Shown piece after piece: positions 28,457 to 36,134 of a stretch of 47,324 nucleotides of DNA. The notes beneath the pieces were generated by a model. The model had not been told where the DNA came from and did not search any database. It worked only from the letters and a program-made list of their open reading frames with translations. How positions within the stretch are numbered: the first letter of the stretch is position 1; every line of letters starts with the position of its first letter. The position numbers were made by a program, and so were the translations under genes. Source of the stretch: a virus; IMG/VR virus record IMGVR_UViG_3300050821_009483, positions 1 through 47,324 of that record. One strand, written 5' to 3'.

Positions 28457-29779
28457 TTACCACTCCCATGATTCGGCATAGCCATACTTCTGCAATTCGG
28501 GAAGCTGCTTCTCAAGACGGTTGCCGATGTCGGTGCGGAAGATCGGCGAGTTAGGAATCTCGAACTCCTTCAAGTTACTGTAGGCATGATCCTTGGCCTT
28601 CGAGATTGTCTTACCCGTGCCCGTGATGACAGCCAAGTAGTCCCCAGCCGACACCATCATGGGTTCGATCTTGCCGCTGTCACCGTAACTCTCCCCAAGC
28701 ATCAACTCGCATGGGTGGAAATTGTAGCGATTGTCGGCGGACAGCCCCCAGATCGGGAATCCTGTCACTTCTTTGCGGGTGAGCTTGCTGTAGGGGAAAT
28801 CGGGCATGGCCGTGACAATACCCAAGGCCACATCCTTATAAGGAGCAAACGTGTCACGGCCAGCTAGGGCCTCCCCCATCCAGGAGCAAATGTCAGGATG
28901 CAGGGCCTGCTGAATCTGGAACAATGGCCAGCCATGACGGCTCGTAAATTCAAGTGGATTCAACCTGCCCTTGCGCGCACCTTCTGTACCGACCATCACA
29001 GCCACATCGATGTAGCCAGTGTAACCCTCGCGGATCAATCGGGATTCAATAGGAAGGAGCAATTCCTGAGCAAGCCGGGACTCTTCAATCGTGACATACT
29101 TCATTACAGTTCCCATCTCGCCGGTGTTCACGCCGACTTCCCCTGGCATCAACTTTTTGAACTCGAAGTTTTCGAGGAAGTGGGAGAGGAAGCCATCGCG
29201 ACCCATCCAACCACCGACAGCCACTTCAATCCCGGGGCAGAACTCTTGAAAGATGAACGGAACCTTCTTCTTCTGGTTCTTCTCCCAATAGTCGAGCATG
29301 AAGCACATGTCCTGATAACCTTTGCTCACATAGGACAGGGCCTTGTCAACATCGGCAGAGGGCTTCGACACGTAGCGGATGCCCTTGTTTGTCATTTGAT
29401 GGGCATGGGCATCGCGGTAGTTCTTGAACTCAATGGTGGGGAGGCATTCGATGCCGCATTCTTCCATGACCTGTTGGCCACGAGCGCGGTCCAACTCCCA
29501 TGCTGTGACCTCGCAATTGGAAGTGAAGAGGGGGAAACCGCGATTGCGGTAGCCCTCCAACTCCACCATGTACTTGCAATTGTCACTGCAGAGAATGAGG
29601 TCGGCCCACTTCATCGAAGGGCGGAAGTCAGGAACCTTGGTGATGAGGCCATCACCGACAGGGTATCGGTCGCCGTGCTTGTCCGGACCCATGAACACAC
29701 GGACAGTGTGGCCTTGCGCTTCCGCGCGGAGGGCGAAGTCTAGGAACGAGGCCGTAGGATCGATGCAAAGGACATTCAT
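28457..29779 (-). CDS. PurD-like ATP-grasp ligase
   Basis: A 440-aa ATP-grasp enzyme of the phosphoribosylamine-glycine ligase (PurD) group. ATP-grasp features: IRYVSKPSADVDK (134-146), EFCPGIEVAVGG (179-190), VGVNTGEMGTVMKY (215-228; compare PurD N-T-G-G-M-G), YTGYIDVAVMVG and NPLEFTSRHGWPLFQ (274-288), and a C-terminal PurD-like part SAGDYLAVITGTGKTISKAK (377-396) with FRTDIG. The N-terminal G-x-G-G-R-E-H-A loop of PurD is absent (MNVLCIDPTASFLDFAL), so the amine substrate probably differs. A strong promoter and 360-nt leader precede it. May ligate an amine to a nucleotide, protein or DNA base precursor. Confidence 0.85.
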   Translation of the reverse strand: MNVLCIDPTASFLDFALRAEAQGHTVRVFMGPDKHGDRYPVGDGLITKVPDFRPSMKWADLILCSDNCKYMVELEGYRNRGFPLFTSNCEVTAWELDRARGQQVMEECGIECLPTIEFKNYRDAHAHQMTNKGIRYVSKPSADVDKALSYVSKGYQDMCFMLDYWEKNQKKKVPFIFQEFCPGIEVAVGGWMGRDGFLSHFLENFEFKKLMPGEVGVNTGEMGTVMKYVTIEESRLAQELLLPIESRLIREGYTGYIDVAVMVGTEGARKGRLNPLEFTSRHGWPLFQIQQALHPDICSWMGEALAGRDTFAPYKDVALGIVTAMPDFPYSKLTRKEVTGFPIWGLSADNRYNFHPCELMLGESYGDSGKIEPMMVSAGDYLAVITGTGKTISKAKDHAYSNLKEFEIPNSPIFRTDIGNRLEKQLPELQKYGYAESWEW

Positions 29780-29900
29780 TCTCGTGGACCTGAGGATGGG
29801 GGCGTGAACCGGCCCGCGCGTGCGCGCAATCCGCCGGAGGCGGTGCCCCCTCAAGTTAGCACATGCGCGCACGCAAGGCTCAGGGGGAGTTGTTCGTAGG

Positions 29901-29944
29901 AATTATTGGTAGGGAGTAATAATTATTAATTTCTACCAATTAAT
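29901..29944. repeat. dispersed palindrome R10
   Basis: Half-sites TAGGGAGTAAT and ATTAATTTCTA around AATT. In the leader of the ATP-grasp gene, 122 bp from its start. A partial extra GTAGGAATT lies just to its left. Confidence 0.92.
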
Positions 29945-30145
29945 CGGATGGGGAAAACTGCCACCTATCGCAATCCCGACTAGCCCATGGTTTTAAACCC
30001 TAAGCTAGAGCGCGTTGCGCTATGGAACCCCTATATACAAGCAAACCGGCCCATCCGGCCTACGGTTTTGAGTTTACACTATCGACGCACCTCCCATCAA
30101 GGGGTAAGTCAAGGTTTTTGTTCCACCTATGGAATTGTGAAAAAT

Positions 30146-30174
30146 ATCATAAGAGTGGTCACTCACATAGGCAA
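30146..30174 (-). promoter_or_regulatory. sigma-70 promoter for the ATP-grasp unit
   Basis: On the minus strand: TTGCCT (30174-30169), a 17-bp spacer and TATGAT (30151-30146), the best match to consensus in the leftward arm. It predicts a start about 30139 and a 360-nt leader. Confidence 0.65.
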
Positions 30175-30180
30175 AAACTA

Positions 30181-30555
30181 TCACGCCGGATACGGGCGTT
30201 TTGCCGCAAATTCCAGGAGCTGCGCAGCGTATTTGGGCATTTTCCGACGCGCAGCTTGCTCCAGGGGTTCCGACATATAGTTGGAGAGGGCGAATGGTTG
30301 CTGTAAAGAATGGGCTGCATGGTCCCCGCCGCCGTGGAGGAGTTCACGTGCAACGCGGGTTAGGATTTCCGCGTCATGGGAATTGAATCCCTTGCCATTT
30401 GCCTTGATGGTTTTGCGGCCTCTCTTCTCGTTAGGCGTCTGCATAGAGAATAGAGTGAGGATGCCCCGAGCGACCCACCTGTCGTCTTTTTCTAGTTTGT
30501 CTTTTACGAAAGCTAGGCGCTCATCATCGGTTTTGAGGTCGCTGAAGCGGGGCAT
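30181..30555 (-). CDS. conserved phage/plasmid protein, 124 aa
   Basis: MPRFSDLKTDDERLAFVKDK, then VARGILTLFSMQTPNEKRGR, NGKGFNSHDAEILTRVAREL and ARRKMPKYAAQLLEFAAKRP. The pattern (strand-rich basic start, A-I-L-T, then G-F-N-x-x-D-A-E-I-L, then R-K-M-P-K-Y) is shared with small plasmid and phage proteins of unknown role, probably nucleic-acid binding. Its start lies 14 nt from palindrome R11. Confidence 0.7.
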   Translation of the reverse strand: MPRFSDLKTDDERLAFVKDKLEKDDRWVARGILTLFSMQTPNEKRGRKTIKANGKGFNSHDAEILTRVARELLHGGGDHAAHSLQQPFALSNYMSEPLEQAARRKMPKYAAQLLEFAAKRPYPA

Positions 30556-30568
30556 GGTGAGGTGTCCT

Positions 30569-30612
30569 AATTATTGGTAGGAATTAAAGTAGATTAATTC
30601 CTACCATTTAAT
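30569..30612. repeat. dispersed palindrome R11
   Basis: Half-sites TAGGAATTAAA and ATTAATTCCTA around GTAG. It overlaps the stop codon of the 30612 gene and ends 14 bp before the 30555 start. Confidence 0.92.
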
Positions 30613-33059
30613 CAATATTGCGGCCCTGCGGCTGTGCCCAGAGCGGCGGCTATATGGCGTTGAATGAGAGTCATCTTATCCTTGCCCTTATAAGAGGACA
30701 AGAGGCGGTTAACATCTGCTTCGAGAACACGTAAACGGTCTTCAGGAAGCATCTTTCCATCCCTGAGCATCGGTCGGATTCTCTCTTGCCACTGCTGCCG
30801 GAGGTTCCCCTCCGTCATATTGCGCATAGTTTGTCGCACACTTGCTTCTAGCACCTCCTTGCCCCCAGGTTGGCTTGCAAGATGCTGTGCCGCCAGCCGT
30901 GTCTGCTCTGGTTTGCCGTTCAATAGGAGGTTGCGGATGGCTTCGGGGCTCTCACCACCTTTGAGGATGGTTTCCAATCCCTTGGCTGGTGCCTGTGCCT
31001 CCGCTTTAGCCGCCTCAACCCTCGCCGTGCCTTCCTTCAGGATGCGAGCTTGTTCTTTCGCAGAGGCTTCCATTGCATTGTTTACGCGCGCGGTTGTTCC
31101 TTGCTTGTAGGCTTCCCCTTCCTCAATGCCTTTTTCGCGGACTTTGGCGGCTGTTTTAGCCAAAGACTCTGCACGATCTTGCAAACCCTTGTTGATGCGC
31201 TCGATTTGCTCCAACTTGTTCGCGTAGGCAGTGGACCGTTCCGTCAAACCAGGGATTTCTCGTAACCAGTCTCGGTTCTCACGAACGTATTCCTTTGCTT
31301 GCTTGGATGACATGCCCTGCATCGACCGTGCGGCGTAGTCGGAGGCCTGACGATTGACAAGCTCGGGGTTGCCCGTGAGTTCCCGAAGGTCTCGGACCCC
31401 CTGCTGGCTGCTGAAGAATGCCTTCGGCAAAGCCTTGGGGTCGCCCGCGAATCGTTCGGGATCGACGCGGTCAAGGGCCGTCAGCTTCTTTCCCGCTTTG
31501 GAACCGAATTTGGTGAGGTTTGCTGATCCCTCGGCATAGTCCCGTTGCAGTGTCTTTTGGGCTTCCCCTGCAAACTCCTCCTGAGCCTTGCTGATTTGTG
31601 CATACATGCGTTGGGCAGCTTGCTTCCCAATGGCATCATAGCCTTCCACAGGGGCGTGGCCCGAGATAACATCGCCAAGTTTGCGCCGTACTTGGTCCAA
31701 TGCCTCAAACGAGGTCTTCCCCTTCTCAATAATTGGCTTGCCCGCAGCATCCAGCAATCCAGTATCGGCATCCCGTCGCGTGATGGCATCTTGGATTTGC
31801 TGATACCCTCGACGCACCCCCTGATCAGTGGTTTGCTCGAACCCTCGGACCTTGCCCAGGCGCGTAGCGAGGTCTTTCTTGAGAGCCCTGATGGAAGGGG
31901 TTTCGTCAATCGACTGGCCAGCCTTCTCTTTGGCAGCCACTGCGGCGTCGCGTTCCGCCACTGTTGCCTTGTAGGCTTCATTGCGTGCCTGTAGTTCAGC
32001 CCCTTGCTTTACAGTGGCAGCCTGTCTGATGGTGGTGCCAATGTCCGAGAGTTCGCTCACTTGGCCGACCTTTGCCAACTCCGGAGCCGCCTGGGCCAAC
32101 ACTTTTGCCGCAGTCTTGATCTTCCCATCACTTGCTTTTTCCAAGGCGGTGGCCTGTTTTGCGGCGTCGGCACGCATTTGAGCGGCACGAGCCTCACCCT
32201 CGGCAACCATCCGTGAGGCGGTGGCCGGATTCGATTGCGCGACCCGTGCGGCATCGGCATGGACTTGTGCCATCATCGCATCGGCGGCCTTCTCGGTCGC
32301 TTGGCGGTTCTCCTCCACCCCCTTTTGCAGCATCGCATGCATGGCCGTTTGCGGTTGGCCAGCTTCAGCCATCCGTGCCATGTTCTCACGGGCCGTTTCC
32401 ACTGCCTTAGGCACGCTAACTTCCGCCCCAGCCATCTTTTGCGCCATTGTCCAGGCTAGCTTTCCTGCCTTGGGTACAAACCCTGCAAGTGCACCCGCAC
32501 CTGGGGAGAGCAGGCCGCCAGCCAATCGGGCAGCTGCTGCTGTGCCTTTGGAAGCTCCAGAGGCTTCAGCGACCTGGCCAGCGGTTTCGGAGATTGCCCC
32601 GGAAAAGGCCCCTGCTGCTGCCATACCTTGTCGTAGGGGCTTGAGTGCTTGTCCAGTCTCGATAAGCGCCGGGCCGACAGCCTCTCCAATCCCAGGGATA
32701 AACGTTGCAGCCACTCCAAGACCTTGAATGATTTCTGGCGACAATGCCCCTGCCACACCGCCAAAAGCAGTAGAACCAGCCACGGCTTTGGCAGCCCCTG
32801 CGAGAGTAGGAGATGGAGAAGGCTCACCGGATGGTCCTAGTTTGTTGAGGGGGTTTTCAGATTGAAGGTTTGCAAGCGAATCCTTCACACGTTCGCTGGT
32901 GGTTTTGGGGGCCGCAGGTTGCTGTTGCTGATGAGGTTGCGCCGACGCTCCTGCAGTCTCCTGCCCGTGGATATAATCCGCAATCTGCTGTGCTGCCTTG
33001 TGATCCCCGGCAGCATCAGCATTCTTCAGAGCGTCGTAGTATTGCGACAAGTCTGCCAT
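30612..33059 (-). CDS. internal virion (ejection) protein, large
   Basis: An 815-aa Ala/Gln-rich protein. It begins YYDALKNADAAGDHKAAQQI then ADYIHGQE, a module typical of large podovirus internal virion proteins. Next is a hydrophobic Gly/Ala region (VAGALSPEIIQGLGVAATFI then PGIGEAVGPALIETGQAL, about residues 100-140) that could insert into membranes, and then long charged coiled coils. Expected to be ejected with DNA to form a channel. Overlaps the next gene upstream by one base. Confidence 0.8.
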   Translation of the reverse strand: MADLSQYYDALKNADAAGDHKAAQQIADYIHGQETAGASAQPHQQQQPAAPKTTSERVKDSLANLQSENPLNKLGPSGEPSPSPTLAGAAKAVAGSTAFGGVAGALSPEIIQGLGVAATFIPGIGEAVGPALIETGQALKPLRQGMAAAGAFSGAISETAGQVAEASGASKGTAAAARLAGGLLSPGAGALAGFVPKAGKLAWTMAQKMAGAEVSVPKAVETARENMARMAEAGQPQTAMHAMLQKGVEENRQATEKAADAMMAQVHADAARVAQSNPATASRMVAEGEARAAQMRADAAKQATALEKASDGKIKTAAKVLAQAAPELAKVGQVSELSDIGTTIRQAATVKQGAELQARNEAYKATVAERDAAVAAKEKAGQSIDETPSIRALKKDLATRLGKVRGFEQTTDQGVRRGYQQIQDAITRRDADTGLLDAAGKPIIEKGKTSFEALDQVRRKLGDVISGHAPVEGYDAIGKQAAQRMYAQISKAQEEFAGEAQKTLQRDYAEGSANLTKFGSKAGKKLTALDRVDPERFAGDPKALPKAFFSSQQGVRDLRELTGNPELVNRQASDYAARSMQGMSSKQAKEYVRENRDWLREIPGLTERSTAYANKLEQIERINKGLQDRAESLAKTAAKVREKGIEEGEAYKQGTTARVNNAMEASAKEQARILKEGTARVEAAKAEAQAPAKGLETILKGGESPEAIRNLLLNGKPEQTRLAAQHLASQPGGKEVLEASVRQTMRNMTEGNLRQQWQERIRPMLRDGKMLPEDRLRVLEADVNRLLSSYKGKDKMTLIQRHIAAALGTAAGPQY

Positions 33060-34585
33060 TACTTGCTCCGGTATTTGTCGACAAGGGACTGGATATCAGG
33101 AGGGGGAGTGTTACCACCACCTCCGGTTGCTCCAAGTAACGGCGCAGCTTCTGTGATGTTCTCTTTAGCCTTCTCCGAACTCATGATGAGGCCACGAATT
33201 TCAGCCTCCGCCTTCTTCGATTGCGGGTCTTTCTTCATTGCCTTAATGATATCGTCAGTCGAGAACGGAACAGAGTCTTCCAATTCCTTGATCTGAGATT
33301 TACCTTCCTCGGTGTTTTTGAAATTACCGGGGAGGTGCTTCAATGCGGTCAGGGTCAGTTCCTTGGCATTGGCAATCTTGTAGGCGGCGGTGTAACCAGA
33401 ATCACCGGGTTGCGGGACTGCCATATCTTGCAAGTGGGCCTGCTGCGTGCCAGCAGCCATCCGACCACCGAGAGAGGCTTCGAGGGAGGAGATTTGATTG
33501 CCCAAACCTGCGGCATTCACGTTCATGGACTGGAATTGAGCTGGAGTGAGTGCATTTGCTCCAACTTTGACCATGGCTTCCATCGGACTCTTGGCCCCAA
33601 GGTGGGCAAACGGTCCCGTGGTAGTACCCGGATCGAACTTGAGGGCAGTCCCGAGCGAGCGCGTGATTTCCGCAGCCGCGAACGAACCGCGAGAGACGCC
33701 TTGGATTTGCTGTGAAGTCAGCTTCTCTCCGAGTTTCACCCACGCTGGATCGGCAGTATCACGGGCACCTTCCAGTTTCTTAGAAGGGTCGTATTGATAG
33801 GTGGCGTTGCCAATAGTTTTGGTTGTCGGGGCCTTCTCTTCAGCCTTATCAGCTCGAGCTTGCCGAGAGTCTGCGAGTCGTTCGCGGTCGATTTGAATCA
33901 TAGACTCTCGCAACATCGCGGTTTCTCGGTTGTGGGATTGGACTTCCCTTTCTCTGATATTGAATTCGCGTTGTTTTTCCTGGCGGTCGTCGTTGGCTTT
34001 ATTAACTTCTCGCAAATAGTCAGCCTTTTGCGCGGAAGTTTTCCCTGCGAGAGTTTGCTGATTCTTCCAGGTTTCCCATTGCGGGGTGCCGGGTTGAGGG
34101 ATTTGGGACGGAGGAATGCCCGCATCCACAGCCTTGCGCATCAAATCCTTGGCACCGTCAGCCGTTGGGTTGGCACTGTAGTCTTCCGCAGCATTCGCCA
34201 AGGCTTCTTTCTTCACCTGCTGTTGCTGTGCAACCACCTGTGCCTGTTCCTTGGCCTCATTCAACTTGCCTTTTGCAAGCTCCTCCATGGTGTTTGCAGA
34301 GACGAAGTCGCCTTGCTGCAATGCCATGCCGGCAGCCTTTTGGTACAGCTGGGAGGCTTTGGCAGGATCGGTGACATTTGATTGGTCTTTGGCTGCCTCA
34401 GATGCAAGAAACCCTCCAACAGCTTGCTGGGTTTGCTGCTGACGCTGGGCTTGTTGCATAGCCATTTGACCCATCTGAACTTGCTGCTTTTCCAGTTCGA
34501 GATCAGCTTGCTTCTTCTGGAACTCTTGGCCGTAGAGGATATTGCGGCCCGCCGCGAGAGCTAGATTGCCTAGAAAGCCTGCCAT
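33059..34585 (-). CDS. internal virion (ejection) protein, Gln-rich coiled coil
   Basis: A 508-aa protein: MAGFLGNLALAAGRNILYGQ then an extremely Gln-rich coiled coil (QQVQMGQMAMQQAQRQQQTQ), followed by helices (KASQLYQKAAGMALQQGDFV) and a globular C-terminal third (GFAAAEITRSLGTALKFDPG-type text near residues 300-340 and a late KEL helix). Composition and order match the ejection proteins of P22-like and Bcep22-like phages. Three-base spacing to the next upstream gene. Confidence 0.78.
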   Translation of the reverse strand: MAGFLGNLALAAGRNILYGQEFQKKQADLELEKQQVQMGQMAMQQAQRQQQTQQAVGGFLASEAAKDQSNVTDPAKASQLYQKAAGMALQQGDFVSANTMEELAKGKLNEAKEQAQVVAQQQQVKKEALANAAEDYSANPTADGAKDLMRKAVDAGIPPSQIPQPGTPQWETWKNQQTLAGKTSAQKADYLREVNKANDDRQEKQREFNIREREVQSHNRETAMLRESMIQIDRERLADSRQARADKAEEKAPTTKTIGNATYQYDPSKKLEGARDTADPAWVKLGEKLTSQQIQGVSRGSFAAAEITRSLGTALKFDPGTTTGPFAHLGAKSPMEAMVKVGANALTPAQFQSMNVNAAGLGNQISSLEASLGGRMAAGTQQAHLQDMAVPQPGDSGYTAAYKIANAKELTLTALKHLPGNFKNTEEGKSQIKELEDSVPFSTDDIIKAMKKDPQSKKAEAEIRGLIMSSEKAKENITEAAPLLGATGGGGNTPPPDIQSLVDKYRSK

Positions 34586-34587
34586 GA

Positions 34588-35223
34588 TTAAGCTCCGAAT
34601 CCGTAGCCGACTCCAGATGAGGGATCAGACACCCCCGAGGTGAAGCCGTAGGTGTTGGCACCAGCGCCATAGCCGGAAGTGTCGGTTGCGAATGGGTTTC
34701 CTCCGCTGTAGCCGCCGCTGCTGCCGAAAAGGCCTCCCACACCCTGGCCAACTGCCCCGCCGATCTGATTGCCGAGGGCGCTGGCAGCCTGTTGGTTGGC
34801 AGCCTGCTGCCCGGCCATGATCTGGCCAGCGGTTCCGGGAGAGCCCACGTTAGCACCTGCCAATTGTGCGAGCAGCAACTCTTGGTTGGTCAACTGGCTT
34901 TGCGCGTAGTTCTGTCCGTAGGTTTGCAGTGAGGACAGTACATTCCCACTGTTGAGCATGCCATTGGCTGCTGCAGAGCCCTGCACAGACTTCAATCCTT
35001 GGTCCAGATTGAACTGATACCCTGGCTGACTCGTGATCGATGACGGATTATTGATAAGATCGGACAGCATGGTTTGATACTGCCCGCGTTGGCCAGCAAA
35101 GGGGTCAGCAGCACCGGCAGCACTCCCGCCCCCGCCACCTCCGGTCATGCTACCGATGGCAGCAGAGGCCCCGGCGCTGGCCACACCGCCAATCACGGCA
35201 CCAGCAATTGTTGAAAACGGCAT
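34588..35223 (-). CDS. internal virion / DNA-ejection protein, Gly-rich
   Basis: A 211-aa protein: MPFSTIAGAVIGGVASAGAS (Gly/Ala hydrophobic start), then GQRGQYQTMLSDLINNPSSI, GYQFNLDQGLKSVQGSAAAN, GMLNSGNVLSSLQTYGQNYA and Gly-rich ends (GVGGLFGSSGGYSGGNPFAT). The Q-P-G-Y-Q-F...G-x-L-N-S-G...Y-G-Q-N-Y pattern defines a recurring podovirus ejection-protein family. Start 35223 is used; four residues further out are possible. Confidence 0.8.
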   Translation of the reverse strand: MPFSTIAGAVIGGVASAGASAAIGSMTGGGGGGSAAGAADPFAGQRGQYQTMLSDLINNPSSITSQPGYQFNLDQGLKSVQGSAAANGMLNSGNVLSSLQTYGQNYAQSQLTNQELLLAQLAGANVGSPGTAGQIMAGQQAANQQAASALGNQIGGAVGQGVGGLFGSSGGYSGGNPFATDTSGYGAGANTYGFTSGVSDPSSGVGYGFGA

Positions 35224-35224
35224 G

Positions 35225-35776
35225 TCAGCCTCCAAAAGGTCGGTCGAGTTTCACGCACACGATGAGGGTGATGCGCTCAACAGGGGAATCGTTGATAACC
35301 CAATGCTCGGCTTGGTTGTTAAACCAGTACACGTCGCCAGGGGCTGTCACATGTTGGCCGTCACTGTAGCAGAAGGCTTGCTGCTGGTGGCTGGCAATCT
35401 GAAGTGCGAACTTGTCGTAGTTCAGGGCATGCCAACCCAAGTCCTTGTGGGGGAGGACTTGTCCACTCGGAGGGATGCGTGTGATCAGAATCCCACCAAG
35501 AGCGTCCCCACCGACGAGGTTCATGATAGCGCGGGAATGGGACTTGGCCTCAGGCAACACGGAGGCTGGTTCGAGCCACACGCTTTCATGAGGTTCCTGG
35601 GACTCCTCGTAGGAGGCTCCGCCATAGCGTACCCAAATATCATCAACCCCTTGATGGGGACTGTCCTCGCGCTCTGTCCGCTCCCGTCGCTGATTCCACA
35701 ATTGGGGATTGCGCCGGAGCTGGAGCGCGAGCGGCATCACGTTAACACCACGAGCGACTGTGAGAATATTTTCCAT
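35225..35776 (-). CDS. 2OG-Fe(II) oxygenase-like (aspartyl/asparaginyl beta-hydroxylase type) protein
   Basis: A 183-aa protein with a double-stranded beta-helix core: ILITRIPPSGQVLPHKDLGW, FALQIASHQQQAFCYSDG, VTAPGDVYWFNNQAEHWVIN and RITLIVCVKLD. The HxD metal pair (H110, D112), distal H158 and R168 (2-oxoglutarate contact) are all in the expected order. Such proteins hydroxylate Asp/Asn or related targets. Its ATG is the last base of palindrome R12, and no normal ribosome site is visible before the ATG. Neighbour of a cupin gene. Confidence 0.8.
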   Translation of the reverse strand: MENILTVARGVNVMPLALQLRRNPQLWNQRRERTEREDSPHQGVDDIWVRYGGASYEESQEPHESVWLEPASVLPEAKSHSRAIMNLVGGDALGGILITRIPPSGQVLPHKDLGWHALNYDKFALQIASHQQQAFCYSDGQHVTAPGDVYWFNNQAEHWVINDSPVERITLIVCVKLDRPFGG

Positions 35777-35818
35777 TTTCTAGTAGGAATTAATGTATAT
35801 TACTTTCTATGGATTAAT
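35775..35818. repeat. dispersed palindrome R12
   Basis: Half-sites TAGGAATTAAT and ATTACTTTCTA around GTAT; core identical to R14. It overlaps both the start of the hydroxylase-like gene and the stop of the cupin gene, filling the whole intergenic gap. Confidence 0.92.
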
Positions 35819-36134
35819 CGGAAATGAGCGTTTTCTCAATCATCTCTGTATCACGCAGGTCAGACGGGATAGCGTGAATACACAACCACACAACATCAGA
35901 GGTTAGTGCTGTAACACGGTGGGCTTTGCCTGCCTTGATGTTGATGCCGGTCGGTCCCGTGTAGATCGTAGGATGCTCGCCGTCAACCACAACCTCCACT
36001 TGGCCGACTGCGAGATAGCTCAGGTGATCGTAGTTGTGCGTGTGCTGTTGGATGGCCTCACCAACCCCTTCCGCCAGCCATTCTTTGGCATACACACCAC
36101 CAGCAATGTAGTGCTTCACAAGTTCGTTGCTCAT
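35814..36134 (-). CDS. cupin-domain protein
   Basis: A 106-aa protein with a cupin metal-binding outline: IQQHTHNYDHLSYLAVGQVE, VVDGEHPTIYTGPTGINIKA then GKAHRVTALTSDVVWLCIHA. The HxH...H...H residues needed for a metal site are present. It starts at an ATGA overlap with the gp10-like gene, and its stop lies inside palindrome R12. With the adjacent hydroxylase-like gene it forms a two-gene oxygenase-type pair in the tail region. Confidence 0.8.
   Translation of the reverse strand: MSNELVKHYIAGGVYAKEWLAEGVGEAIQQHTHNYDHLSYLAVGQVEVVVDGEHPTIYTGPTGINIKAGKAHRVTALTSDVVWLCIHAIPSDLRDTEMIEKTLISD

Larger units (their letters stand above)
29780..30180. other. leader region of the ATP-grasp gene
   Basis: About 400 bp without a gene. 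Read on the minus strand it holds the promoter at 30146-30174, palindrome R10, and GC-rich hairpins near the start codon: CCCCCT/AGGGGG (about 29882-29849) and CCGCC-TCC-GGCGG (about 29843-29831). A riboswitch-like leader is possible, but I cannot match a known class. Confidence 0.5.

Noticed and set aside
28898-29743. 281-aa plus-strand ORF
   Set aside because: It is the antisense shadow of the ATP-grasp gene, which has clear family motifs on the minus strand.
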